Shown here: piece after piece, positions 11,795-22,700 of the stretch
Layout of the letters: every line of letters starts with the position of its first letter
Numbering within the stretch: the first letter of the stretch is position 1
Origin: Asterias rubens
Taxonomy: Eukaryota; Echinodermata; Asteroidea; Forcipulatida; Asteriidae
Length of the DNA: 64,000 bases
Reading direction: 5' to 3'
NCBI RefSeq assembly: GCF_902459465.1
Contig: NC_047062.1
Coordinates: 26,157,866 to 26,221,865 of the forward strand
Position numbers and translations under genes: made by a program
The notes under the pieces: generated by a model
What the model was told of the DNA's origin: nothing
Database searches by the model: none
The model's input: the letters and a program-made list of their open reading frames with translations, nothing else

Positions 11795-14015
11795 TGTGAG
11801 AATCCAATAATTTCTGCCAAAAAGTCTCTATCAGATAATAGAGCAGTCTATACATCAACCACGATGTACCTTTCAACAGCAACGAACTTGGGATAAAAAA
11901 GAAGGCACTCTACAAGATGTTGCTGAGTGTCACGTTCTGCTTGTGTAAAATGTTTGTAATCCTCAAGGCCATAGAGTCCCTTCTACCAGTGCAGAAGTAG
12001 AGCTGTCAATAGTCAATCAGAATGGTCTTCCAACTTGGACCGTTTCATGATATCCTGGCAGAAAATGAGGGTTTCAGTCAAGGTATATGTGTACCTCCTA
12101 GGGTTGAAACGATCGTGTGCCCGCAAAGATGTCTTAGGTCTCCTTATGTATGTCGGTCGCAGGCGGGACCCTCCTGATGAATCCAATCGTCTTTGTTCAG
12201 TATGCAGGCAGACAGCTCTGCTGTGGTCTCTGCACAAGCGTGACTCCTGTGGACACTGACATAGCTCGTCTTCTGTCTGCCCCTCAGTCTCACCCAACTT
12301 GGTTCCCACAGAACCAGTCGGCTCGCCGGAAGTTCTGGATGTCTGTAGCAGTGTCCTGCCGTCTCCTATCAAGTAGGTAGGCAAAGGATAGTTAAGCCTT
12401 GCTTCGTGTCTAATCATAAAAAACTCTTTCGAGGGAGTCTTGAAAGCGTTGGTCAATGTTCACAGTGGCAAACCTCAATATTAGCTATATGGTTGTACCC
12501 GCAAGTTTACTATTAATATTTATACTTATAGTTACTCTCAATATCTGTTTGGTTCCCAGATCAAAGACGGTGATATTGTGTTATACCGGGTTACGATATT
12601 CAGTAGCTTTGCCTCGTATGCCGACAAGATGTCAAAAGTTAAAGCTGGAGATAACCGCAGTCTTACAGTGAAGCAAGTGTGTCCATGCGTGGACTCCGCT
12701 GCTTCATCTACTACTTGACTGTGATCAAAGTTCCACGTGTGTACTACAACAACAAAATAAAATAAAAAACGACGAAATGCAGATCACCAATTACTACACT
12801 GCTCTTATAATCCAGATACTGTAGGCATGGCAACTCCATGTTCATGTATTTGATTACTGCCGCTGGCAAACCCATTACATTGGTATTAAACACAAAACAT
12901 CTTTAAATACACTGCAACAACAACAAGAACGGCAATAGAAGCCATTAGGACGTCTATTCTATTGTTGTTCCTATTACGTCTTGGCCATAAAAATTGTGAC
13001 AATGCTAGATTATTTTCTTAATAAATAGAAATTCCTATTATGCTATTATAAAAGACATTATAACATAATAAGAACATCTCCCATTGCAACAGCTCCCATT
13101 GTACAAGCTTTCCAACTGTGAACCCTTCCTGAACCGTAAATATTGTCCTATTTTGTTATAGGTCCCCGGTTCGAATGTGTATACCGGCTAAAGTATACCA
13201 CATGCCCTTTCTGGAGAACCCGTGCCATGGTAAGGCGTGTGTGGTCCGTCCGTTGTTTTGAAGTTGCACGCTTTCTGTACGGACTTCAGTTTAGGCTCAA
13301 GACCAAAACCTAAGTCCTGATTTCGAAAATGCCCGACTTTAAAACGCAACCATGTTGTTTAAATCAGTTCAGTTCAATTCAGTACAAACTTTTTTCAATA
13401 TTGGTGCAACGAGGTAGACATATGAAGGTGCATGATAGCATTTATTTATAAGCAAAATATGGAAAAACAAATTTAGTCTAAAAATAAATCGCATAAAATG
13501 ACATTTTAAATTTTAAAGGTTACTAAAGCATGACGTATATCTTGGCAGCTTGATATAATATTAACTATACTGATGGCAATTTAATGACCAATGTCCATCA
13601 CAAATTGACAGTGATACACTGTGCAGGATGTTATGGGAGTCTTGTGTTTTTTATGCATTTTATATAGTTTCGTCTGACAGTAATTAGAAAGTTAATCAAG
13701 GTCTTTGGATTGAACATACTTATCACTGTCAAGTGTGATCACAGTTCTGGTTTTTGAATGGACAGTTTAGACTTGCATTGATGTGACACAAGCGTGCTGT
13801 TTACCACGGGGCCTAAGTGCTATTGGTAAGTAAACTATGGCCAGGTTGAACACATTAAATAACAGAAATTGAGAATATCTTCAGATTTCCGGAAACGATA
13901 TCATCGGAGCTCGCTTTACAAGTTTCCTCCATGCAGCCTTCCTAAGTAATGCACAAACAAACAAGCTAATTTGCCTTTCATGCTTTCATCTAAAGTTCAT
14001 AGGAAATGCTAAACA
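11795..14015. other. Non-genic stretch upstream of the GPCR
   Basis: An open frame at 12013-12456 (minus, 147 codons) resembles no family I know and has overlapping frames on the other strand, so it is not called. A fragment of the hairpin repeat family (GGTTGTACCCGCAAGTTTAC) is at about 12485-12510. No other structure seen. Confidence 0.5.
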
Positions 14016-14019
14016 CTTA

Positions 14020-14240
14020 AACAACGCGGAACAAACAACACTGAAGTACTGTTTGAAGCTTTGCATGGTGTGGAGAAATAAGAAGAAACTATAAATAAAT
14101 AGTAAACTTGCGGGTACAACCATGTGTAAATATCTTAAGATGAGTGTTGGCTCTGAAAAAAGCCGGAGACCCAACCGGCTCTTTTCAGAGCCAACACTCA
14201 CCTTAGGAAGTTTACACATGGTTGTACCAACAGTGAAGAC
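14020..14240. repeat. Hairpin repeat, palindromic copy
   Basis: GAGTGTTGGCTCTGAAAA at 14140 is followed by its complement TTTTCAGAGCCAACACTC to 14200; the flanks carry ACCATGTGTAAAT and TTTACACATGGTTGTACC. Other copies of the family: about 24195-24225, 37640-37760, 37920-38070, 38340-38440, 39440-39605, 44795-44950 and 45195-45360. Confidence 0.7.
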
Positions 14241-15580
14241 AATTAGTAACCCTTTGAAACTCTTCTTCTTATGCTTGCCTTGCGGCTTGCTGGTACGTTT
14301 TTTCTATTGGGTCGTAGTTTTCTTTATAATGTTCATGCTCTCACCAGGTTTACCTGTTAAAATATTAATATTAATAACACCATTTACATAGCGGCTTTTC
14401 CTAAGTTTGCAAAGCAGAAAATGACAAGAAAAAAAACAACAACAATGGGAATGAAATCAAAACCAAGAGGGAAACCACGATCAGGCCTGCAGCATTGAGA
14501 CCAGAAAGTCTATGGCGGGAACGTGCAGACCATGCAGAACATGCATCATTTAGTGTATGAAGTGTCTGACACCTGGCTTATTCGTGTTATTATTACCATT
14601 ATGCCTACATGTATTCTATTTTAACTTTTCGTTCGGCTTAAAACTTCCACCGATGAGGGTGTCAAAACCCTCTTAACGGATTTTAACATAATGGAACAAA
14701 TGGATTGAGCCACAGAACTTCCGTTGTATAAAGTAGAGCGGCGGCGATGTCGGCTTGATTAACGGACAACCACACACACACACCCTGACTCCCTCTGGCA
14801 AAAATGCAAGTTTTGGAGTATTAACTTGTTCTTTGTCCCTACACTTCACAGTTTCCCACAGACTTTGTATACAAAATGTCATTATGGGGCACCCCAGTCT
14901 TTAGAATTATCATAAGGGCGGCGTGTCTGACAAGAAGCAATAGGCCCTTACTGTTCTCTGTTGAAAGTCCGTATATGAAGACCTTGACATTCATCCGTCC
15001 ACTTTGCCGGGCATCCGCCTCTCTTTTATCCGAAATCAGAAGATGTGGTTCACGGTCAGTGATAACACGGTATACACTGCAATTAGGCACGTCACTCCTT
15101 TGCATGATTGGAGATGCCTATTATAGTCATACCTTCTCACGTGAAGTTGTTAATTGGAGCTAGCCTTAGTTGTTTGGCATTGTAGACAATTCTGTGATAG
15201 ATGATAGACAAGTACAGTTTGTCCGCCCCGTCCAGAAAATGCGCCGGATCCAAAACCTGACACCAATTAACGAGATAAAGCGCGCCACCAAGAGTTAGCA
15301 CACAGAGAGATCAGTTCATTTTTGTATTTCTTTTATGTGCAATGTTCGCTACAAACCACTCTTTTAGAGGGCTACAAGAAGGAAAATCATAAGTGGAAAA
15401 ACTCAGGGTATTGGAATGGTTCCTTGATCTACATCTCAGCAAATCATTTGGTGTTATTTGAATAGTCGAGTGCCACATTGTTTGATAATGAAAATGCAAT
15501 GCAATGCTTCCAAAAGCTTCTTATGATGGCATAACTCACATTTTGGAGTGATAAATTTGTAAGACTGTATTGGTTATTAA
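14241..15580. other. Non-genic stretch
   Basis: Short open frames only. A short CA run is at about 14771-14783. Nothing recognised. Confidence 0.5.
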
Positions 15581-15739
15581 GGGAATAAAAGGGTAGAGAC
15601 AACTTCTTAAACAACCGTTTAAAACCGGCAAGGTCGTGGTCGTGGCCGAAGGCGAGGGCCTTTATCGCACGACCACGACTCTGCAAGGTTTGAAACGGCA
15701 TAGCAGTTTAATTCAACGAGTCACTACTCTTTTATTCCC
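15581..15739. mobile_element. Palindromic element with GGGAATAAAAGGGTAG ends
   Basis: GGGAATAAAAGGGTAGAGAC at 15581 and its near complement ending TTTTATTCCC at 15739, with an inner palindrome GTCGTGGTCGTGG / CCACGACT. A shorter relative lies at 51902-51969. Confidence 0.7.
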
Positions 15740-15845
15740 ATTCATAGATGCCTTTTTGGTTAAAAGGCGTAATTCAGTAAGAAACTCTGTAAAACTTATC
15801 CGTTGTCCGACGCCCTTGAGCTTTGTACGTGGGTTGCAGTTTGTG

Positions 15846-16066
15846 ATATATCAGATGCTTGATTTCGAGACCTCAAAATTCTAATTATGAGGTCTCGAAA
15901 TCAAATTCGTGGAAAATTACTTCTTTCTCGAAAACTACGTGACTTCACAACGTTTTATACTATCTCACAACGTTTTTTCTACTATGACCAGCTCCCCACT
16001 ACTCGTTACCAAGTAATTTGTTGATGATAATAATTATGCTGAGTAATTACTAATAGTGTCCGTCTC
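15846..16066 (-). mobile_element. MITE family A, partial
   Basis: Keeps the central hairpin (GATTTCGAGACCTCAAAATT and complement), the AACGTTTTATACTATC stretch and a right end reading AATTACTAATAGTGTCC. The left half is missing and a short internal duplication is present. Confidence 0.75.
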
Positions 16067-16189
16067 CCTATTCTACAAAACTTACAGAGGCGTTAATCGA
16101 AGTCACCGTGTCGGACACGGACTTATTATATACACTCACATGTCTTTTCAAACCTTGTCCGTTTTGGCTTTCCCTCGTGACTTGGACTA

Positions 16190-16395
16190 GCCTTTAATCA
16201 AGGCGCACGCAGCGGCGGCACCCCCCCCCCCCCCCCCCGATGTCACGCACGACTTAAGACCAGTGGCGATTTTTTTTTTGAAAAAACATAAGGCCCCAAA
16301 ACGAGTTGCTAAAGACGCGATATCTCAGATCGTGATATCTCAGGTCGTGCTTGACATCCGGGGGTGCCGCGTGCGCCTTGACTAAAAGGCAAGAC
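16190..16395. repeat. Inverted repeat with poly-C centre
   Basis: TCAAGGCGCACGCAGCGGCG at about 16198 and GCCGCGTGCGCCTTGACTAA at about 16366 are inverted. The left arm also holds an 18-base C run. Likely a palindromic MITE. Confidence 0.6.
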
Positions 16396-16499
16396 TTTGG
16401 CAGGTCTTTCCCGTTTGATACACAAAATGGAACTTTTGCATAATTTTTTGGGCGAAGAAATTACACAAGTGGGCATTTGCCAGATGCTCTTGTTCATGA

Positions 16500-16850
16500 T
16501 ATTCTAATCACATGGGCTCACCCGGGAAGTTTTTCCCCAACATAACCCGTGTGGGCAAAAACATTTTCTACCCACCACTTTGCTTGCCAAGATACTTCCT
16601 ATACAAAATATTACTCTTACCCTTGTTCGACCGATGCTTATTTCTACCAACAGTACGGTTTTGTCCACCAGGACTTTTCCATATTTGTGATACATGGTAA
16701 CAATCCTCATAACCTAAACCCTTGGCCCCATGGGGGATTAATATGTGTTGGCCGTTGCCCATGTCCCTTGTTGTGCCCGTGTGGGCAAAACCTGGGCCCA
16801 CGTGGGCTTGCTACGTGTGAGCTTCTGTTATAGTGAAGCAGCCTTATGGT
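16500..16850. other. Non-genic stretch with repeated GTGTGGGCAAAA
   Basis: The motif CCGTGTGGGCAAAA occurs at about 16549 and 16779. Several overlapping short frames on both strands argue against a gene. Confidence 0.45.
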
Positions 16851-16853
16851 TAA

Positions 16854-17039
16854 AGCAATCGCACAACTCCGTGTATCACAACTTATATATAAAATAACGG
16901 ACCTGTGACAATTTAGGCTCAATTGGTCATCGGAGTCGGGATAAAATAGCGGGTCAACCCACCCTTGTTTCCGCACGTTTCGCCGTGCCATTACAATCTG
17001 TGAACTTTCTTTTTTCTGTACCGAAAGGGTCCAGTGGCT
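16854..17039 (+). mobile_element. MITE family D, internally deleted at left
   Basis: TTAA 16850-16853, then AGC followed directly by the internal GTGTATCACAACTTATATAT; the right end ACCGAAAGGGTCCAGTGGCT is complete, then TTAA 17040-17043. About 45 bp of the left end are missing. Confidence 0.78.
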
Positions 17040-17330
17040 TTAAACACTTTTGTTTCTAAATCTTAATTTCTAGATGTATACACTCTCTAGAAAAAATATA
17101 GTCTATTGTAAGTTGCATTTGTGCATTTAAAAGTTAAATGCATATGCTGCAGACATGATACAGGTACTTGAAAGTCACTGCAAAACATTTGCCTAAAGAC
17201 GGCCTAATCGACTTACAATTTTTAAACGCCACTTTTTTTCTTGCCAGTCACGGACTGACAAACCCACAATAATATATTTTTAAAAAGAAACATAATAAAA
17301 CAAATTACCAATGATGCAGTTTTCCTTTAA

Positions 17331-17681
17331 CGGTATAGCCATAGTAATTTTCAAAGACCATTATATATTCTCATTTTGGTATATCCCAAATATTATGCAT
17401 CAAATTACAAATCTGTGAAAATTCGGGCTCAATTTTGGTCATCAAAAGTGCAAAAGTAGGCCTTTAAATTGACAGAAAAACGCCGTTGTAGTACAATTTG
17501 CGTGCTTTCAGATGAAAAGGGCGCTCCAGGCCTGAATTATTTTAATATTTGGTTGAGACCTCTTTCTCCAAAACTACCTTCTACAGAGAGCGCCGTTTCT
17601 CAAAATACTATTATCAGTTCTCCACTGCTCGTTACCATGCTATTTTCTTTTAGTAATAGTTACCAATAGTGTCCAGGGCCT
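17331..17681 (-). mobile_element. MITE family A, divergent copy
   Basis: TTAA 17327-17330 and 17682-17685. The right end TACCAATAGTGTCCAGGGCCT is recognisable, and inner segments such as ATTACAAATCTGTGAAAATT match family A weakly. Confidence 0.68.
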
Positions 17682-18356
17682 TTAAAACATTAGTTTGTAT
17701 AATTGATACTGCAAACATAGTATATTCCTGGTCAACTATTCAAATCATTGCCTGCAGATTCGGCCGTCAAAATATTACGACATAAAAGGCGAAGACATTC
17801 AGCTGTATTCGTGATGAAATACCTGTAATGTTGAAGTCGTGGTAGATTTCAGGGGAGTGTCAGAGTGTGTCCTGCAACAATAAAATATATTTTACTAAAA
17901 TCACAATTATAAAAAAACTGTTATTGATATTCTTGCTGAGTGTTCGCCCTTAAACATAATGACAGCGCCTCTTGCTACAACTATTTTGAGATATAGTGAC
18001 GTCATGCATGGAGGCACCATGGAGAAAGATGGCTTTTTCCTATTTTCATAAAAGGCATAATACTAATAGCAAGAGCACATGGCCTTGTCACGGGAAAAAA
18101 ACACGAATTGTCAAAAAGTGAACACAATAAAACAAAATGGTAGGCCTACGCCTTGCTAGCTTCTGCCACAATTATCTATTGTGAAATGGAATTGCTTTTA
18201 ACTTATTATGTGCCTTTACCGACATTAACGGATGATTTCGCACAAAGGTTGATTGGAAATTACAATTAGATCTTCCAATGTCATAGGCTGAAAGTCAGTC
18301 TCATCAGTCTCATGGCTTACTAGGCTAATGGGTTTTCAAGGCAAGGCCTTTGACTT

Positions 18357-18995
18357 ATAATTCGTCAGCGTTTTCACGAAGTAGCACTCTACGTGCTTAA
18401 GGATTTGTTTACACATTTTTATTTTTTTTACATTTCTGTTGATAATGCACGAAGACCTACAATTCCATAATGTTTTGAAGCTCAGACAGCTTTACTTTTT
18501 TAATTAAGCTAATTAGTGTTTTCAATTTTGGCACAAACGTGGCATTTTTTGTTTTCACGAAGCAGCACCCGAACCTCTGTTTACCGTTGTATGGATGGCA
18601 CGCACTCGAGTCAAAGTGTGGTAAAAACGTTTTCACGAAGTAGCACGCAAGTTGTGTGAGCGCGCGCGCGCTGACCTAGTTTCAAAAATCAATACAAAAT
18701 GCTGTGTTGTAGCATAGGCGAGTGCCGTGAAAACGCAAAAAGACATATTTTGCACTTTTTGGGTTTCACGAAGTAGCACACATCTTCTCTTGTGTCTAGT
18801 TTCATAATTAATTATGCAAATGAGTCAAAACAAGATTAATTGATAATTTCAAGTCATCAAGTATCTACATTGAAAAAAGTTTTGAAGGGAGGCGGGTTTC
18901 TAAAAAGTGTTCAACTTCAGAGGCCGTTTTCTTTGATTGTTGTTTTTTGCTGGTATAGCAGTGAGTGCTACTTCGTGAAACCGCTGACGAATTAT
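18357..18995. mobile_element. TIR element with repeated subterminal motif TTTCACGAAGTAGCAC
   Basis: The left end ATAATTCGTCAGCG...TTTTCACGAAGTAGCACTC (18357-18389) is inverted at 18963-18995. The 16-mer recurs at 18372, 18553 (one change), 18631 and 18764, and once inverted at 18965. There is no coding capacity, so it is non-autonomous. Spaced subterminal motifs resemble transposase binding sites. Confidence 0.75.
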
Positions 18996-19204
18996 TACTG
19001 TGTCCGTGTAGGCCGGCCAAAGCACACAGGAAGAGCATAATTACGGACCTATAGGGCTAGAGCGGGGACCTATTCTGCGTTTTTAGGTTAACTATATTGA
19101 CGATGCAAGATTAAAGATTTTCTGCGCACAAACAAATTCCTTCCAAGTTTGCAGCAAAATTACTTATGCTTATGATAGTATAAAGCATTTAATGTCAGTT
19201 CCAA

Positions 19205-19275
19205 GTATTGTGGTTATGTACACTGCTTACACTGCCAGCAACTTGTTTGCTAGCAAAACCAATTCTGTAATGTTC
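19205..19275 (+). mobile_element. MITE family C, 3' fragment
   Basis: Ends ACTGCCAGCAACTTGTTTGC and AATTCTGTAATGTTCCTTAA match the right terminus of family C. Confidence 0.7.
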
Positions 19276-19654
19276 CTTAAATACACAAGTTATATTTTAT
19301 ATTTCTTACCAACTTGCCTACAGGAGGAGAATGAGGCTCGTTTGTGACCAATCAAAGTTTTTGGAAATTGTTGAAAATCGCAAACGTGCACGCCGGGGTT
19401 GTCGTGACTGTCGATGTGAGTTATAATCATGCCCACACACCAAAAATAATGTGCAGAATTTAACATAGGCCTATTTGGGCCTATTATGATCAAACGACCT
19501 TTAGTTCACTCGGTTGTTTTCCTTTTGGATAGGCATATTCCAACATTTATCCGGCTATGGACGATTACTATTGGGCTTTAAAATAATAAATAATGTATTT
19601 GATCATAGCGTTATTTGATGTGCAGTCATTCTCGGATCCACGAGCCTCGAAGTG

Positions 19655-19662
19655 TGACGTCA
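19655..19662 (+). promoter_or_regulatory. CRE-like TGACGTCA upstream of ARL2
   Basis: Perfect palindromic CRE 127 bp upstream of the ARL2 start codon. A site here would fit a TATA-less housekeeping promoter; function is inferred from position only. Confidence 0.4.
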
Positions 19663-19789
19663 GACCTTTCACAATGTCATCGCTTGGTGGCGCTAGACAT
19701 TAAGAGATGGTGACACTACGTCAACGACACGACTGTGTACACAACAAAACAAGTGACAGACGGCATATGAAAAGTTAGTTTTAATCATC

Positions 19790-22700
19790 ATGGGACTTCT
19801 TACAATTTTAAAAAAGATGAAGCAGAAAGAAAAGGAGGTTCGACTCCTTATGCTGTATCCTTTTTTTTAATTTAATAATTGTATAGTACTAGTAGTAGTA
19901 CAGTGAGTAGGCCTAATTGAGAATTTTGCCAATTTGTAATTGTAAATTGTATCATGAAGATGAATCCTACAATAATACGATGAATGAGCATTCTATTTCT
20001 TCCTCCATGATCTCAGTATCACGTCACGTTGCTAATCTAAAATGTAATACAAGAACATCATTCAAAACTACTCCTAGAATAGATAGAACTATGAGGTTCG
20101 GCTATCGTCTCCCGTAACCTCATAGTCATAGTCATATATCGTAGCATCATACTCATACAAATCGACCCTCATATACGTTTTCGAACCCCCCAACTTTGAT
20201 TACCGTTAACCACGAGATTGTGCAAGCTGCATCGGTGACAGAAGCTATGCAGTTTACTCACGGTCTGTGTTTTTATCAGGCTTAATCATGCTGAGAATAA
20301 AGTTTCCTGACGTTGGTTATGCTCAAATATTTATAAAATGATTGATTTTTGGTACAAATCACTAGTGCATTATTATGCCAACATTCAAATGAGTCAAAGA
20401 AACATCATCCAACCTCAAAAGTTTGAGTTGCAAGATTGAGTTTCATTCTGTTTTAGTCACTAGATGGATCACGTGAGGTGGTAACTATTTGGGATTCTAT
20501 GGTGTGCCAATATGAGGAAAAAATTTTAATATTTTATTTTTAAGAGAAAATGACAACAACAACATTTTTTTTAGTAACTGCATACTGTAATAAATTCCGA
20601 ATAAGCGTAAAAAAATATTACGCCTATTTTAAAGAATATATCACAGATTGGTTTCTTATCTCCTGAAACAAAACATTACTGGTCTAAAATGGAGGAAAAC
20701 GGATTGTTATGAAGTGTGTGTGTTTTAAGGGGGTGGGGTGTTTTACTACCATGCCTTATGATATCTCTCGATTCTAATATAGTAGCCATAATGCCTTAGG
20801 ACAAAAATGGAATTAAATTTATTAAGTAGTAATTGAATAATATTTTTTATTTATTTTGCACGCCATACTAGCTTTGGAATATTCAATTAAATACCAACCA
20901 ATGAAAGGTGTGAAAACATATGACGTTACTCCAATGTCGTGCATGCATAAGCACTGTTAATGGCGGACTGTCTCTCGCAAGGTAAAACCAAAACTTTAAA
21001 AATTTCAACACACCATGAAGTGTAAGTGTTATTGTTAAAAAATTGGAAAGATGATTTGAAAAAAGAACATTCAGTTTTTGATTGTGAACAATTTTCCTGT
21101 TATCCTACTGAAAACACATGACACCAGGATAGTATTAGGAGGAGTACATGTCTGACAACACAAACGAAGGGGTTTTGGCATTTCGATATTATAATATGAG
21201 GTCAAAATAAAATCTCGCCAAAATTAGCCTCTGCGTGTTCTTTGAACTCTCATTGACCTAGGAAATGGTCCAGGAAATCCACTCTGCAATCTCAAAAACT
21301 GTAAAAAAATTAATTCCTACAGTATTCAGTCCCTATCTACTCCCTTTTATCTAATTTATTCCTCCATGCTTTTACATACCACTACATACAAATGCTGATT
21401 GTCCCCGACGCGTCGCGAGGTCATGAGGTGACGATCGTGTGCAGATAATTCTCCACGTTCGTCCTAGGAAAAACATATGCGCACGATCGTCAAGTGTCGT
21501 GACCTCGCGACGCGTCAGGGACAATCGGCATTTGTAGTGTAGTGGTACGTAAAACGGAGTAGATGGTGACTGAATTATGGTAAGAATTAAATTTTTTACA
21601 ATTTTTGAGATTGCGGAGTGGATTTCCTGGACCATTTCCTAGGTCAATGAGAGTTCAAAGATCACGTAGAGCCTATTTGGCGAGATTTGATTAAAAAAAA
21701 GAGAGAGATTTGACCTCATTATATCGAAATGCCAAAAGTCAAAACCCCCTCGTTTGTGTTTTTGAGACATGTACTCCTATGAGGTTACGGGAGACGATAG
21801 TATGACAGATAATGTCAAAATGTGAAAAAAGCAATACAGCGCCCTAATTACTGGGGACATGACATGACATTACCATAACCATGCTAACTAAACACAGCCC
21901 AGGGAAATCTTGTCTCTTTTTAGAAGGGATTTTTCTTGATATTTTGTTAAGGATGTTGGATGCAAATTGTCAGACGTTATTTCACCTTTTAAAAAATTCC
22001 TCTTGAGAGGAATCCTTCAATCCTTTCAGCAAACAGAATGCCGCAATGCGTCTTGGGAAACAAAAATTGTTGTGACTAGTGTGAAAGTCACAACTGTTTG
22101 TGTTGAGTAGTAAATTTCACAAGTCTCCAAGGGTTATTAGTGGCAACATAGTTTTTAGAATTGACCTGTGGTAAACACGTGTGTTCTGTTTGGTAAGAAA
22201 ATTATGTCCTTCACACTTCAGTGCAGTGCTTTGGGAAGAAACCTACAAGACCGTAGGACAATAACTGGTCTAAACTGTACCTGGACTACAACAGTAATTT
22301 TTCACAAGACCAAGTCAGCATAGTTCAAAGAACTTTCCACACACAGTTTATTATTATTATACATCATACAGTATGCAACCTGTTCTCATTTGAACAAATA
22401 TGATACTAAAATTGTTGAGGGGATTGATCTCATTTGTCATATATTGGGCAGATATACTTCGCTACTCAACAGAATTAAAGGTTACTTACGACACTAAATT
22501 TAAACATTTGCGTATAATGTTTTATGAAACATGCTACTTAAAGGAACACGTTGCCTTGGATCGGTCGAGTTGGTCTTTAAAATGCGTTTGTAACCGTTTG
22601 TTATAAAATGTATATGGTTAGAAAGATGTTTTAAAAGTAGAATATAATGATCCACACAAATTTCTCTCGAAATTGCGTGGTTTTCCTTTTACTTTACGAA

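Noticed and set aside
12013..12456. 147-codon open frame, minus strand
   Set aside because: No family resemblance, overlaps open frames on the other strand, and has no splice or promoter context. Kept as non-genic.
16504..16991. Five overlapping short frames
   Set aside because: Both strands are open over the same repeats with no recognisable domain.
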